Of a DNA stretch of 64,000 bases, positions 26,689-34,877 are shown one piece after another. The stretch comes from Spirosoma linguale DSM 74 (GTDB taxonomy: Bacteria; Bacteroidota; Bacteroidia; Cytophagales; Spirosomataceae). Below the pieces are notes generated by a model that worked only from the letters and a program-made list of their open reading frames with translations, searched no databases and was not told where the DNA came from. The stretch covers positions 1,474,001-1,538,000 of the forward strand of contig CP001769.1 in assembly GCA_000024525.1 (NCBI GenBank), read 5' to 3'. The translations under genes and the position numbers were made by a program. Positions within the stretch are counted from its first letter, which is position 1. Every line of letters begins with the position of its first letter.

Positions 26689-27126
26689 CTTCTGGGAGAG
26701 GTAAAAAGGTAGCTTATAACTCATTAATATGTTAACATACTTGTTACAGGAATACAGGATCGGCTTTTTTCTACTCAACTGCCATCAATGAATTAATACC
26801 TGTTTCAGGATTAGCTGTTTCCATACGGTACAACTATACGTAACCCCTGAAAGCCAGTTCGAAAATACCTTACGATGTGTGTGGTAGGCGCTTACCGCCC
26901 AGATGGTTTACTTACAGCTAAGATATACCAGTCTATTTATAAATTCAGTGGTAAGCCGACCTTATAGAAGTAATAATATGGCTACTAACATTTGGTATGT
27001 TAAGGTAGTTTTGCCAGTTTTAAGCCCGGATAGTCATTCTAGCAAATACTGTACAGTTAACTATCTGTTTTCACAACAGCCAGCCTGTTACCTATTCGTT
27101 GAGCCTATATCTCAATCGCAGTCAGA
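26689..27126. other. Gene-free divergent promoter region
   Basis: This 438-base AT-rich gap separates the minus-strand receptor operon from the plus-strand response regulator, so it should hold promoters for both. On the minus strand TACCTTTT about 15 bases before the ATG at 26688 is a near match to the -7 consensus TAnnTTTG. A 75-codon frame at 26903-27130 exists but has no recognisable features. No operator or repeat stands out. Confidence 0.4.
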
Positions 27127-27591
27127 ATGAACGATGGAACAAAAGCCCATAGTGGGCGTACGCACAGGGGGGCTAAAATCTTGTTAATCGATGATAGTCC
27201 TGATCACTGTTCATTGATCCAAACGGTACTACGGGAGTCGATTCCCGACTCTCATTTACTGATTGCGTCTACGCGGGAGCAGGCTATAAGTCAGCTCAAA
27301 AGTTGCCAGGATGCGAAAGAAAGTCTACCTCGTCTGATTTTACTGGATCTGTATTTTCCCCTGCGTGATGATGGCTGGCAAGTATTACAGCTACTGAAAG
27401 AAAGCAGTTCGCCCTACCGGCTTATCCCCGTAACGGTGCTAAGTTATTCCAGTCAGGCCGAAGATATTCAGACGTCCTACGACCTGGGAGCTACTTCCTA
27501 CATCGTTAAGCCGGGCACTTTTCAGCAATGGATCGCCTATTTTGAGGCTTTACGACAATACTGGTGGCAGACGGTGAGCCTGCCTATCTAG
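27127..27591 (+). CDS. Single-domain response regulator (CheY/Rcp1-like receiver)
   Basis: A 154-aa receiver domain without an output domain. The acidic pair is D22-D23 (LLIDDSP), the phospho-acceptor is D74 (LLDLYFP), the switch Ser/Thr is near S106 (VLSYSS) and the conserved lysine is K128 (IVKPG). The insertion PLRDDGW after the phospho-site is typical of Rcp1-type regulators of phytochrome-like kinases. It is convergent with a sensor kinase and shares its stop palindrome. It probably relays a signal by protein contact. No DNA-binding part is present. Confidence 0.88.
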   Translation: MNDGTKAHSGRTHRGAKILLIDDSPDHCSLIQTVLRESIPDSHLLIASTREQAISQLKSCQDAKESLPRLILLDLYFPLRDDGWQVLQLLKESSSPYRLIPVTVLSYSSQAEDIQTSYDLGATSYIVKPGTFQQWIAYFEALRQYWWQTVSLPI

Positions 27592-28886
27592 TTATTATAA
27601 TGAACAGGAAAACGGATGCGGAATAAACTACCCCGCCCTTCCTCTGTTTCAATTTCCAGACTGGCGTCCAGCAGTTCACATAACCGCTTAACAAGCTGAA
27701 GGCTAACTCCTTCCCGATGGGTTGAATTAACGGCTGTCTGCGCCAGAACGGACCCCTCCGGTATGTCATGCTCATTTGTGGGGAGAACCGAAACCGGGTC
27801 GCTCTGATCCGGCGACAGCACGCTGACAGGCTCCACATTGGGTTTCAGCTGTTTCGTTAACAAACCTGCCAGATTGCCGCTTATGCCCGCTCCTGAATCC
27901 TGAATGCTTAAAATCCAGTGAAAATCATTTTCTGTTATCCAGGATACGGATATGAACCCCGACGAGGTGTATTGGAGGGCATTCTGAAGAAGATGATAAG
28001 CAATCTGGTGAAGCTTACCGGGATCTGTTTGCGCTATGATTGATTCCGGTCCGTCGGCAGAGAGTACCAGACCACGCTCGCTGGCCAGGGGCAATGCATC
28101 GTCAATAAGTTTTTTTACCAATCCGACAACGTCAATCGTTTGAATCTGCAACATGTCTTCACCGGCTTCCAGTCGCGATAGATTCGTGAGGTTTCCCAGC
28201 ATGGACTGCACGTTGGTCAGGTTTCGGTTCAGCATCTCCAGGAATTGATCGCGTTCTTCCTGGCTTAGCCCGTCCATTTTAAGGAGGTGAGCGGCACTAT
28301 TTATAATTCCAAAGCTACCCCGCAGGTCATGCGACGTGGTACGGAGCATGGTACCGCGCAGCTGAGATAGCTCGGTCATCTGATCGATCACCTTTTGTAA
28401 CGAAGAAGCACGGTTAGCGGCTTCCAGCCGTTGCAATTCATCGTATTTTTTAACACTGCCATCAATAGTTTCACTCATGAACTGAGCAATCAGGCGGTGT
28501 ACCTGGAGAAGAAAGCGGGCTTCCGTTTTTGGGAAAAGGGCATGAAAGGCTTCCAGCTCATTGTAAAGTATCTGCGTAAAGTGGTTCAACTCCCGAATCG
28601 TTTCCAGCAGCGCATGCGATTTTTGCCAGCGGTGTAATCCGTGCGAGGTTGCTGCGATGGCCGGATCAACGTCTTCCGGTTCCTTCATCAGACGTTTTTC
28701 GAGAAGAGTTAAAACGATTGGAATCAGGTTGTTGAACTCGTCCCGGCTCAAGGTTGATATCTTGCCCAGGAACGCGTCGTTTTCGCAGGTGATGCGCCAG
28801 TTATTCAGGATAGCTTCCCGGCGGGTGAAAAAGTACGAGACTAATTCGGCCAGGGGTTGCGGATTATTAGAAGATCGTGTAGTCAT
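27588..28886 (-). CDS. Soluble sensor histidine kinase
   Basis: A 432-aa kinase with no membrane segment. The N-terminal 150 residues are helical and look like an RsbRD-type sensor (EAILNNWRITCEND). The dimerisation domain has the phospho-acceptor H186 in TTSHDLRG, the N box has N302 (LLQNALQY) and the G1 box is QDSGAGI. The ATP-lid region is unusual: residues about 335-390 hold a low-complexity insertion with a duplicated PVSVL-P unit, and the G2 box is degenerate (REGVSLQLVK). It may therefore be a weak kinase or a phosphatase. Its partner is probably the convergent receiver gene, with which it overlaps at the stop codons. Confidence 0.85.
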   Translation of the reverse strand: MTTRSSNNPQPLAELVSYFFTRREAILNNWRITCENDAFLGKISTLSRDEFNNLIPIVLTLLEKRLMKEPEDVDPAIAATSHGLHRWQKSHALLETIRELNHFTQILYNELEAFHALFPKTEARFLLQVHRLIAQFMSETIDGSVKKYDELQRLEAANRASSLQKVIDQMTELSQLRGTMLRTTSHDLRGSFGIINSAAHLLKMDGLSQEERDQFLEMLNRNLTNVQSMLGNLTNLSRLEAGEDMLQIQTIDVVGLVKKLIDDALPLASERGLVLSADGPESIIAQTDPGKLHQIAYHLLQNALQYTSSGFISVSWITENDFHWILSIQDSGAGISGNLAGLLTKQLKPNVEPVSVLSPDQSDPVSVLPTNEHDIPEGSVLAQTAVNSTHREGVSLQLVKRLCELLDASLEIETEEGRGSLFRIRFPVHYNN

Positions 28887-29033
28887 GGGCGTGTATGGGT
28901 CGTGTGAAAATCCAACTTCTATACGTTCGGTTTGTTCAAGGATAGAAGAATTCGTCCGAAAAGGTAATGGTACCCAGTCGTCGGAATCAGCGAGACAGGT
29001 TATCCTTGTGCCCGTTCGGCTACGGCCCGTTTG

Positions 29034-29831
29034 TTACTTCACGTAGAGGTTGAGCGGGCAGGATTTCAGTTGCTTAAGGCCGTCTACCACAGCGGCTGCG
29101 TTTAATTTTGCCCCGGCGGCATTGGTGTGGACATTATCTTTCACAAAATAGGTAGCCTGTAACAGGGCTGAGTCGCCCACGACATCGTATTTGCGGGCAA
29201 CGATTTCGTTGAGGTCAATGAAATAGGTTTTTAGTTTACCGTCGGTTTCTGACTTTGCCACTTCAGATGCCCATTTGCCGTAATTATCAGCTCCCCGAAC
29301 GACTTTGCCATCTCTCCAGCCGTTACGCGGCACCAGCGACAGAACGATGGGTATGGCCCCTCGGGCTTTGGTTTCGGTCACGTACTTTCGCAGGTACCAG
29401 CCGTAACTGTGCACTACCTCGTGTTTTTTAGTGATCAGGTTGTCAATCTCCTGGGTTTCTTCGCCAATGCCTTTTATCGTTCCTCTCGCCCGCAGCGTAT
29501 CATTGATGGGGCTGGCGTCGTTGTGGCCAAACTGCATCATCACAAAATCGCCGGGTTTGAGCGTTGTCCGGATTTTCTCCCAGCGACCTTCGGTCAGGAA
29601 GGTCCGGCTGCTTCGACCTCCGATGGCATGGTTCTCGATGTTAATCCGGGTTGTATCGAAATAAGCGTCGATAAAATGACCCCAGCCCCACATGCCGCCC
29701 TCACCTTTATCATTGGAGTTTTTTACGGTCGAATCGCCGATCAGGTACAGCGTTGGTTTCTGTGGAATGATGGCAGCAATCCAGAGACAAGCGCTAACAA
29801 GTAATAGTGTAACGGCCGGTGCTGGTTTCAT
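29034..29831 (-). CDS. Rhamnogalacturonan acetylesterase-like SGNH hydrolase
   Basis: A 265-aa exported esterase. The SGNH blocks are GDST (Ser), GGRSSRTF (Gly), FGHND (Asn) and DNVHTN (Asp and His). This pattern matches the CE12 rhamnogalacturonan acetylesterase family, which removes acetyl groups from rhamnogalacturonan I. I start at the ATG at 29831, giving a hydrophobic leader (PAVTLLLVSACLWIAAI); an earlier in-frame ATG at 29876 adds 15 basic residues. A related esterase lies at 41905-42660. The gene stands alone, with a promoter-like region on the far side for the next operon. Confidence 0.85.
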   Translation of the reverse strand: MKPAPAVTLLLVSACLWIAAIIPQKPTLYLIGDSTVKNSNDKGEGGMWGWGHFIDAYFDTTRINIENHAIGGRSSRTFLTEGRWEKIRTTLKPGDFVMMQFGHNDASPINDTLRARGTIKGIGEETQEIDNLITKKHEVVHSYGWYLRKYVTETKARGAIPIVLSLVPRNGWRDGKVVRGADNYGKWASEVAKSETDGKLKTYFIDLNEIVARKYDVVGDSALLQATYFVKDNVHTNAAGAKLNAAAVVDGLKQLKSCPLNLYVK

Positions 29832-29976
29832 AAGTAGGTGTTGCCGGGTGATATACTTTTTAAAACGTCGGAACATGGGGGATAGCTTGTTTGATGACTA
29901 TTTAATCGGATTCGCCTGTAGATTGTTATGAGGTAGCACCTTAAAATCCGGTAATCTATCCGAACTGTTGGCTCGG

Positions 29977-30011
29977 TTCTGGTAAAATACCCCGCCATTC
30001 GATTAAGTTTG
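29977..30011 (+). promoter_or_regulatory. Candidate promoter of the RidA/PLP-enzyme operon
   Basis: TAAGTTTG at 30004-30011 matches the Bacteroidota -7 consensus TAnnTTTG. A weak -33-like TTCTGG lies at 29977-29982, about 21-22 bases upstream. The start codon follows 43 bases after the -7 box. It is one of the better promoter matches in the window, though the -33 box is poor. Confidence 0.4.
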
Positions 30012-30054
30012 CAGACCTACTAATTTAACGTTGTTATTAACAGTTCACTCAAGT

Positions 30055-30531
30055 ATGCAAGCTGACAGCCCTTCGCCCGAAAAAAACTTTGCTGATACCG
30101 GTCTTACATTGCCCCCTGCGCCACAGCCGCTCGGCGTTTACAAGCCCTATCTGATCGACGGTAAATACCTGTACGTTTCCGGACATGGGCCGGTTCAGGA
30201 TGATAAGAGCCTGATCATTGGCCGTATTGGCGACGATATGGATATCGAACAGGGTAAACTGGCCGCCCGGCAGGTTGGGCTGACTATTTTATCGACCATC
30301 CGCACCAATCTGGGTAGCCTTGATCGGGTAAAGCGCGTCATTAAAGTGCTTGGCATGGTCAACTGCACATCCGATTTTGGCCGTCATCCCTATGTCATTA
30401 ATGGATGCAGCGAACTGTTCGCCACCGTTTGGGGATCTGATAACGGCATCGGTGTACGGTCGGCGGTGGGTATGGGCTCACTTCCCGATAATATTCCGGT
30501 CGAAATAGAAGCCTTATTCGAACTGGTCTGA
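30055..30531 (+). CDS. RidA/YjgF-family enamine/imine deaminase
   Basis: A 158-aa cytoplasmic protein of the RidA superfamily (YVSGHGPVQDD, LAARQVGLTILSTIRTNLG, VINGCSELFATVWG, PVEIEALFELV). RidA proteins hydrolyse reactive enamines and imines released by PLP enzymes. The start is taken at the ATG at 30055; a TTG at 30031 in frame is possible. The next gene, a PLP-dependent enzyme, starts 3 bases after the stop, so the two are translated together. This pairing suggests that the partner releases an enamine such as 2-aminoacrylate. Confidence 0.88.
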   Translation: MQADSPSPEKNFADTGLTLPPAPQPLGVYKPYLIDGKYLYVSGHGPVQDDKSLIIGRIGDDMDIEQGKLAARQVGLTILSTIRTNLGSLDRVKRVIKVLGMVNCTSDFGRHPYVINGCSELFATVWGSDNGIGVRSAVGMGSLPDNIPVEIEALFELV

Positions 30532-30534
30532 TCT

Positions 30535-31650
30535 ATGGAACAAACACCCTGGTATTCGATTGCCGACATTGCCCGACTCGATACGCCCGCCCTGGTGATT
30601 TATCCCGAACGGGTAAGACAGAATATTGCCTCGCTGGTTCGATCTATTGACAGCGTAGATCGGTTGCGTCCGCACGTCAAAACCAGTAAGTCGCGGGAGG
30701 CTTCGCAGTTGCTGATGGATGCCGGTATTCGCAAGTTAAAATGCGCCACCATTGCCGAAGCCGAAATGCTGGCGTCGATCGGGGCGCCTGATGTACTGCT
30801 GGCCTATCAGCCAAACGAAGCCAAGATGCACCGGCTGCTGAGCCTGATAAAAGCGTATCCCGAAACGATATTTTCCTGTCTGGTCGATAACGTGACCACT
30901 GCCCACCAGCTTTCAGAACTGGCCGTGGGAGCCGGGGTCGTCGTGCCTGTTTATATCGACTTAAATGTGGGTATGAACCGCACGGGCATGGTACCCGGCG
31001 AGGCCGTACTGACTCTGTACACCGAATTGTCGTCCTTGCCGGGTATCCGGCCAATGGGACTTCATGCGTACGATGGACACCTTCGCGACCCGGATCTGGC
31101 CGTTCGGACGGCTCAGTGCGACACCGCTTTCTGGCCCGTCAAACTGCTGAGCGATACGATTGCAGCTCGTGGGCTCGGCAAACCCATTCTTGTGGTAGGC
31201 GGAAGCCCGACGTTCCCGATCCACGCCAAAAGGCCCGATGTGGAGTGCAGCCCCGGCACGTTTATCTACTGGGACAAAGGGTATCAGTCTACGCTGGCTG
31301 AGCAGCCGTTTTTACCGGCGGGTATGGTCGTGACGAGGGTTATTTCCCTGCCCGACGCCACCAAAGTCTGTCTGGACGTTGGCCATAAATCCATTGCTGC
31401 CGAAGGCGAATTAAGCCAGCGGATCACCTTTCTGAATGCCCCCGAACTGAATGCCATTGGGCAGAGTGAGGAGCATCTGGTTGTGGAAGCGGGTGAAGGC
31501 CATTCCTATAAAGTAGGGGATGTGCTCTACGGCCTGCCCCACCACATTTGCCCAACCGTTGCCCTCTACGAGCGAGCTTACACGGTTGAGAACGGAGCCC
31601 TTTCGGGCGAGTGGCGTACCGTCTCCCGCGACCGGGTGATATCAATATAG
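30535..31650 (+). CDS. D-threonine aldolase / D-serine dehydratase-like PLP enzyme
   Basis: A 371-aa member of the alanine-racemase N-terminal fold (type III PLP enzymes). The entry motif is DTPALVIY, and the PLP lysine is probably in RPHVKTSK. The C-terminal metal site is HHICPTVALY (His and Cys), as in D-threonine aldolase and metal-dependent D-serine dehydratase. The reaction would be D-threonine to glycine plus acetaldehyde, or D-serine to pyruvate. The tight link to a RidA gene slightly favours a dehydratase, but the sequence does not decide. A 34-bp perfect hairpin follows the stop. Confidence 0.82.
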   Translation: MEQTPWYSIADIARLDTPALVIYPERVRQNIASLVRSIDSVDRLRPHVKTSKSREASQLLMDAGIRKLKCATIAEAEMLASIGAPDVLLAYQPNEAKMHRLLSLIKAYPETIFSCLVDNVTTAHQLSELAVGAGVVVPVYIDLNVGMNRTGMVPGEAVLTLYTELSSLPGIRPMGLHAYDGHLRDPDLAVRTAQCDTAFWPVKLLSDTIAARGLGKPILVVGGSPTFPIHAKRPDVECSPGTFIYWDKGYQSTLAEQPFLPAGMVVTRVISLPDATKVCLDVGHKSIAAEGELSQRITFLNAPELNAIGQSEEHLVVEAGEGHSYKVGDVLYGLPHHICPTVALYERAYTVENGALSGEWRTVSRDRVISI

Positions 31651-31651
31651 G

Positions 31652-31723
31652 ATGGTCTTGGTGTGGTGTAAGGTGGTGTCGGGTTTGAGAACCCGACACC
31701 ACCTTACACCACACCAAGACCAT
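31652..31723. repeat. Perfect 34-bp hairpin between convergent genes (REPIN-like)
   Basis: Arms 31652-31685 and 31690-31723 are exact reverse complements around a 4-base loop (TGAG). It starts 1 base after the stop of the PLP-enzyme gene and ends 9 bases before the stop of the convergent methyltransferase, so it can serve as a terminator for both. The core GTGTCGGGT/ACCCGACAC is shared with the element at 38056-38132. Confidence 0.9.
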
Positions 31724-31732
31724 GTTAGCAAC

Positions 31733-32542
31733 TTACAGCGGTTGCTGTCCTTCAACCGCTAATAGATAAACGGTCATTGACTCACCAACAGTGGCAATCC
31801 AGGTATCATAGTCGCTGATGGCCTTCAGCCGCTGCTCTTCGGTAAGATACCCATCCTGCACCAACTGAGGGCCCCGAAGCTCGGCTACTTCGGCCCACAA
31901 CCGGCTGGCTATGCTAAAGTTCGGGTCATTTCTATCGGTTATCTCGAACTGCTTTTCAACCTCTACGGAATCAAAACCAACGAAGTGCATCAGCGTCTTC
32001 AGGTTGTCGGCAATGGCGTTGTCGAAGCCGGCATCCTGCCGCCAGTTCAGGAAGGCGTTATAAAATAGTTGCATAGCGCCCGGTGGTTCGGGCGTCCAGG
32101 AAATTTTTTCGTGGTTGAAGTCAAGGATAGCCAGATGCCCGCCGGCCTTCACGAACCGCTTCATGTTACGTAAGGCGGCTTCGGGTTGCGCCAGCCACTG
32201 AAGCGTTCGGGCGCAGGTGACCAGGTCGAAACGTTCGGGTGTATCGAATGCATACACGTCGGCCTGCTGAAAGTTCAGACCGGGTGTGTCGCCTGCCTGC
32301 TGCCGGGCTAGCTCAATCAGATTTCTGTTCGGGTCTATGCCGAGTACGCTTCCGGTAGGGCCGGTCTTTTCGGCGATGCTGCGGGTGATAGCCCCCGAGC
32401 CACAGCCAACATCGAGAACAGAGAGGCCTGGCCTTAAATACTTCAGTAGATTACGATTTGCGTTTTCGACGGTTCTCCGTTCAAGAACAGGATTATGGCC
32501 GGTCGGCATCGTTGCCCGGTCCGTACCAGGTTGATTCGTCAT
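31733..32542 (-). CDS. SAM-dependent class I methyltransferase
   Basis: A 269-aa cytoplasmic methyltransferase. The SAM-binding motif I is VLDVGCGSGAITRSIAEK, followed by an acidic turn (VLGIDPNRNLIELA) and motif IV-like FDLVTCARTLQWLAQP. The rest matches the UbiE/Methyltransf_11-25 type. The acceptor is unknown; small-molecule acceptors are usual in this group. The two downstream neighbours are not functionally related, and the gap to the mutarotase holds two inverted-repeat elements. Confidence 0.85.
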   Translation of the reverse strand: MTNQPGTDRATMPTGHNPVLERRTVENANRNLLKYLRPGLSVLDVGCGSGAITRSIAEKTGPTGSVLGIDPNRNLIELARQQAGDTPGLNFQQADVYAFDTPERFDLVTCARTLQWLAQPEAALRNMKRFVKAGGHLAILDFNHEKISWTPEPPGAMQLFYNAFLNWRQDAGFDNAIADNLKTLMHFVGFDSVEVEKQFEITDRNDPNFSIASRLWAEVAELRGPQLVQDGYLTEEQRLKAISDYDTWIATVGESMTVYLLAVEGQQPL

Positions 32543-32590
32543 TGGTTGGTGGTTATTGGTTATTGAGTGATTGGTTAATAGTTAATGAGT

Positions 32591-32654
32591 GTACTTACGG
32601 GCTTTAGCCCGTAATTCAGACTACTGTCATATACGGGCTAAAGTCCGTAGGTAC
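32591..32654. repeat. Paired-palindrome element with self-complementary arms
   Basis: Arms 32591-32613 and 32632-32654 are reverse complements at 21 of 23 bases with an 18-base spacer. The left arm is itself a palindrome (TACGGGCTTTAGCCCGTA), and the right arm is a mutated copy of it. This is the architecture of a REPIN: two REP hairpins in inverted orientation. Confidence 0.85.
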
Positions 32655-32699
32655 ATCCTAATTACCCAATTTAGTTAACGAGTAAAGAATAACTCAATA

Positions 32700-32767
32700 A
32701 ACACAGAGGCACAAAGTACACAGAGGTTTCGGGGCTGATTCCTCTGTGTACTTTGTGCCTCTGTGTT
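32700..32767. repeat. CACAGAG-type perfect inverted repeat
   Basis: Arms 32700-32726 and 32741-32767 are exact 27-base reverse complements with a 14-base loop. The arm consists of two CACAGAGG units flanking CACAAAGTA. It lies 18 bases from the stop of the mutarotase gene, so on the minus strand it could act as its terminator. It is directly next to the element at 32591-32654. Confidence 0.9.
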
Positions 32768-32785
32768 CAATATGTATGCTACCGA

Positions 32786-33949
32786 TTACTTCTTTGTCGA
32801 GAACTGATAGATGGTTGTGCTTTTGTACGTCTGACCGGGTTTCAGCTCTGTAGTTGGGAAAGCCGGATGGTTTGGCGAATCGGGGTAGTGTTCCGTTTCC
32901 AGGCAGAGGGCGTACCGTTTTTTGTACGGAAATCCTTCCCGGCCGGTAACGCTGCCATCCAGAAAATTGCCGGTATAGAATTGTATGGCGGGCTCCGTTG
33001 TGCGTACTTCCATAACCCGGCCCGATGTGGGTTCGTAAACGGTAGCGGCCAGTTTCAGTGAATCACCGGAACCGTTCAGCACCCAGCCGTGGTCATAGCC
33101 ACCGCCGTATTTAATCTGGGTATCCGTCGAATCGTTGATGCGCGACCCCACAACCGATGGCTTGAGGAAATCGAACGGAGTGCCCGCTACAGGCTTCAGT
33201 TCGCCGGTCGGAATCAGCGTCTGGTCTACGGCGATCAGCTTATCGGCGTTGAGCGTTACCACATGGTCCAGAATATCGCGCTTGGCACCACCCGTCAGAT
33301 TGAAATACGTGTGGTTGGTCAGGTTCACCACCGTTGGTTTGTCTGTTGTGGCTTTATAATCGATCTTAAGGGCATTGTCTTTTTGCAGCGTGTATGTTAC
33401 TTCCACCGACAGGTTGCCTGGATAGCCTTCTTCGCCATCTTTTGCCGTGTACGCCAGCTTAAGTGCGGGCTCGTCGCCCTCAACTGGAGTGGCTGTCCAG
33501 AGTACTTTATCGAAACCTACTTTACCGCCATGCAGGTGGTTGCCCATGTTGTTGATGAACAGGTCGTAGGTCTTGCCATCGAGGGTAAATTTACCTTTGG
33601 CAATCCGGTTGCCATACCGGCCAATCAGCGCGCCGAAATAAGGGTTGTTCTTTACATAACTTGACAGCGAGTCCTGCCCTAATGTAACATCCTCAAACTT
33701 GCCATCTTTGTCGGGCGTTTTCAAGCCTACAATGATGCCGCCATAGTTGGTAATCTGGGCTGTCATACCGGCTGCGTTGCGTAGGGTATAGAGATCAGCC
33801 GTTTGTCCGTCGGGGAGTTGCCCGTAGGTCGTTTTTTCGATACCCGGCTTTTGGTCGTCGGATTCGTTTTCTTTTTTAGAAGAGCAAGAGGTCATAGTTA
33901 GGCAACTTGTTAACAGAGCCAGCGATAGGAGTTGGGGCAAAAACTTCAT
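32786..33949 (-). CDS. galM: Aldose 1-epimerase (galactose mutarotase), lipoprotein type
   Basis: A 387-aa exported mutarotase with a lipoprotein signal (LLTSCLTMTSCSSKKEN), so it is membrane anchored outside the cytoplasm. Motifs are GRYGNRIAKGKF, NHLHGGKVGFDK, the catalytic His in NLTNHTYFNL and the catalytic Glu in CLETEHYPDSPNHP. It interconverts the alpha and beta anomers of aldoses. At the end of the arabinose series, its likely job is to equilibrate L-arabinose or galactose released by the arabinofuranosidase. It could also act on other pectin sugars. Confidence 0.9.
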   Translation of the reverse strand: MKFLPQLLSLALLTSCLTMTSCSSKKENESDDQKPGIEKTTYGQLPDGQTADLYTLRNAAGMTAQITNYGGIIVGLKTPDKDGKFEDVTLGQDSLSSYVKNNPYFGALIGRYGNRIAKGKFTLDGKTYDLFINNMGNHLHGGKVGFDKVLWTATPVEGDEPALKLAYTAKDGEEGYPGNLSVEVTYTLQKDNALKIDYKATTDKPTVVNLTNHTYFNLTGGAKRDILDHVVTLNADKLIAVDQTLIPTGELKPVAGTPFDFLKPSVVGSRINDSTDTQIKYGGGYDHGWVLNGSGDSLKLAATVYEPTSGRVMEVRTTEPAIQFYTGNFLDGSVTGREGFPYKKRYALCLETEHYPDSPNHPAFPTTELKPGQTYKSTTIYQFSTKK

Positions 33950-33972
33950 GAACTAATGAGGATTAAAAGTTT

Positions 33973-34016
33973 TGACACAGAGATTCACGGAGATAAAGAA
34001 GATACACAGAGAAAGG
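33973..34016. repeat. CACAGAG-type repeat, half element
   Basis: GACACAGAGATTCACGGAG and a second ATACACAGAGAA lie here in direct orientation. They match one arm of the 23087-23182 element but have no inverted partner nearby, so this looks like a degenerate or single copy. It fills the gap between araD and the mutarotase. Confidence 0.55.
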
Positions 34017-34086
34017 TTTTTGTGTAGCAGTTGACGTGAATCCGGTTAGTAAAGGGTAACGAATCTTATTCATACCCTAGACAGGA

Positions 34087-34788
34087 CTAGCAACCCTGTC
34101 CGTAGTAGGCGTTTTTGCCGTGTTTGCGCTCGTAGTGTTTTAATCGTAACGTATCCTTGATGCGGGGTGTATTGGGGTTAATTTGTAAGGTTAGATACGC
34201 CATTCGGGCCAGTTCTTCCAATACAGCGGAGTTGTAAACGGCTTTCTCGGCCGATTTGCCCCACGTAAACGGCCCGTGATTTTGCAGTAGGACCATTTCC
34301 ATTTCCGTATGGACCAACCCTTTTTCGGAGAAGCAGTTAAAGATCTGGTGGCCCGTTTCGTGCTCATAATCGCCCTGAATCATCTCATCGGTCAGCGCCG
34401 GGGCGCAGGGGATATCCTGGTGCGTATGGTCAGCGTGCGTGGTTCCGAAAATCGGAATATCCATGCCCGCCTGCGACCAGGCTACGGCGTGAGTACTGTG
34501 GGTATGGGAAATGCCTCCCAGGGTATCCCAGGTTTTATAGAGCAGCGCGTGGGTTTTTGTATCGGATGAGGGCCGCAACTGACCCTCAACAACACGACCC
34601 TCATAATCGCAGATGACAATATCGTCGGCCGTCAGCTTTTCATACGGAACTCCGCTGGGTTTGATGGCAAACACCGCCCGCTCGCGGTCAACCGCGCTAA
34701 CATTCCCGAACGTAAACAGCACCAGCCCCAGCTTGGGAAGCTGCATATTAGCCTCGTAACATTCTTCTTTTAGGGATGTATACATCAT
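34087..34788 (-). CDS. araD: L-ribulose-5-phosphate 4-epimerase
   Basis: A 233-aa class II aldolase-fold epimerase that converts L-ribulose-5-phosphate to D-xylulose-5-phosphate, the last step of arabinose use. Landmarks are the FGNVSAVDRE phosphate loop, KPSGVPYEKL, the metal-binding ISHTHSTHAVAWSQAG and LLQNHGPFTWG. I start at the ATG pair at 34785/34788 (MMYTSLKEEC); the 23 extra residues back to 34857 are translated from the neighbouring repeat and are not protein-like. It lies in the order araB, araA, GH51, araD, mutarotase. Confidence 0.95.
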   Translation of the reverse strand: MMYTSLKEECYEANMQLPKLGLVLFTFGNVSAVDRERAVFAIKPSGVPYEKLTADDIVICDYEGRVVEGQLRPSSDTKTHALLYKTWDTLGGISHTHSTHAVAWSQAGMDIPIFGTTHADHTHQDIPCAPALTDEMIQGDYEHETGHQIFNCFSEKGLVHTEMEMVLLQNHGPFTWGKSAEKAVYNSAVLEELARMAYLTLQINPNTPRIKDTLRLKHYERKHGKNAYYGQGC

Positions 34789-34789
34789 G

Positions 34790-34877
34790 AATTTTGAATG
34801 AGTGAATGATAGAATGAGTGAATAATAAAATAGTTCTTCGGCCATTCTATCATTCACTCATTCTATTATTCAAAATT
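34790..34877. repeat. Inverted repeat between the GH51 gene and araD
   Basis: The left side has a 16-base unit in tandem (GAATGAGTGAATGATA, then GAATGAGTGAATAATA). The right side (34844-34863) is the exact reverse complement of 20 bases of it, and the outer AATTTTGAA pairs with TTCAAAATT at the end. The right arm includes the stop codon of the GH51 gene, and the left arm touches the araD start codon. Confidence 0.75.

Noticed and set aside
26903..27130. 75-codon frame overlapping the response regulator start by 4 bases
   Set aside because: No recognisable composition, domain or signal, and it is in an AT-rich divergent promoter gap.
34786..34857. N-terminal extension of araD (23 residues)
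   Set aside because: It is translated from a tandem and inverted repeat. The family start is the MYTSLKEE methionine.
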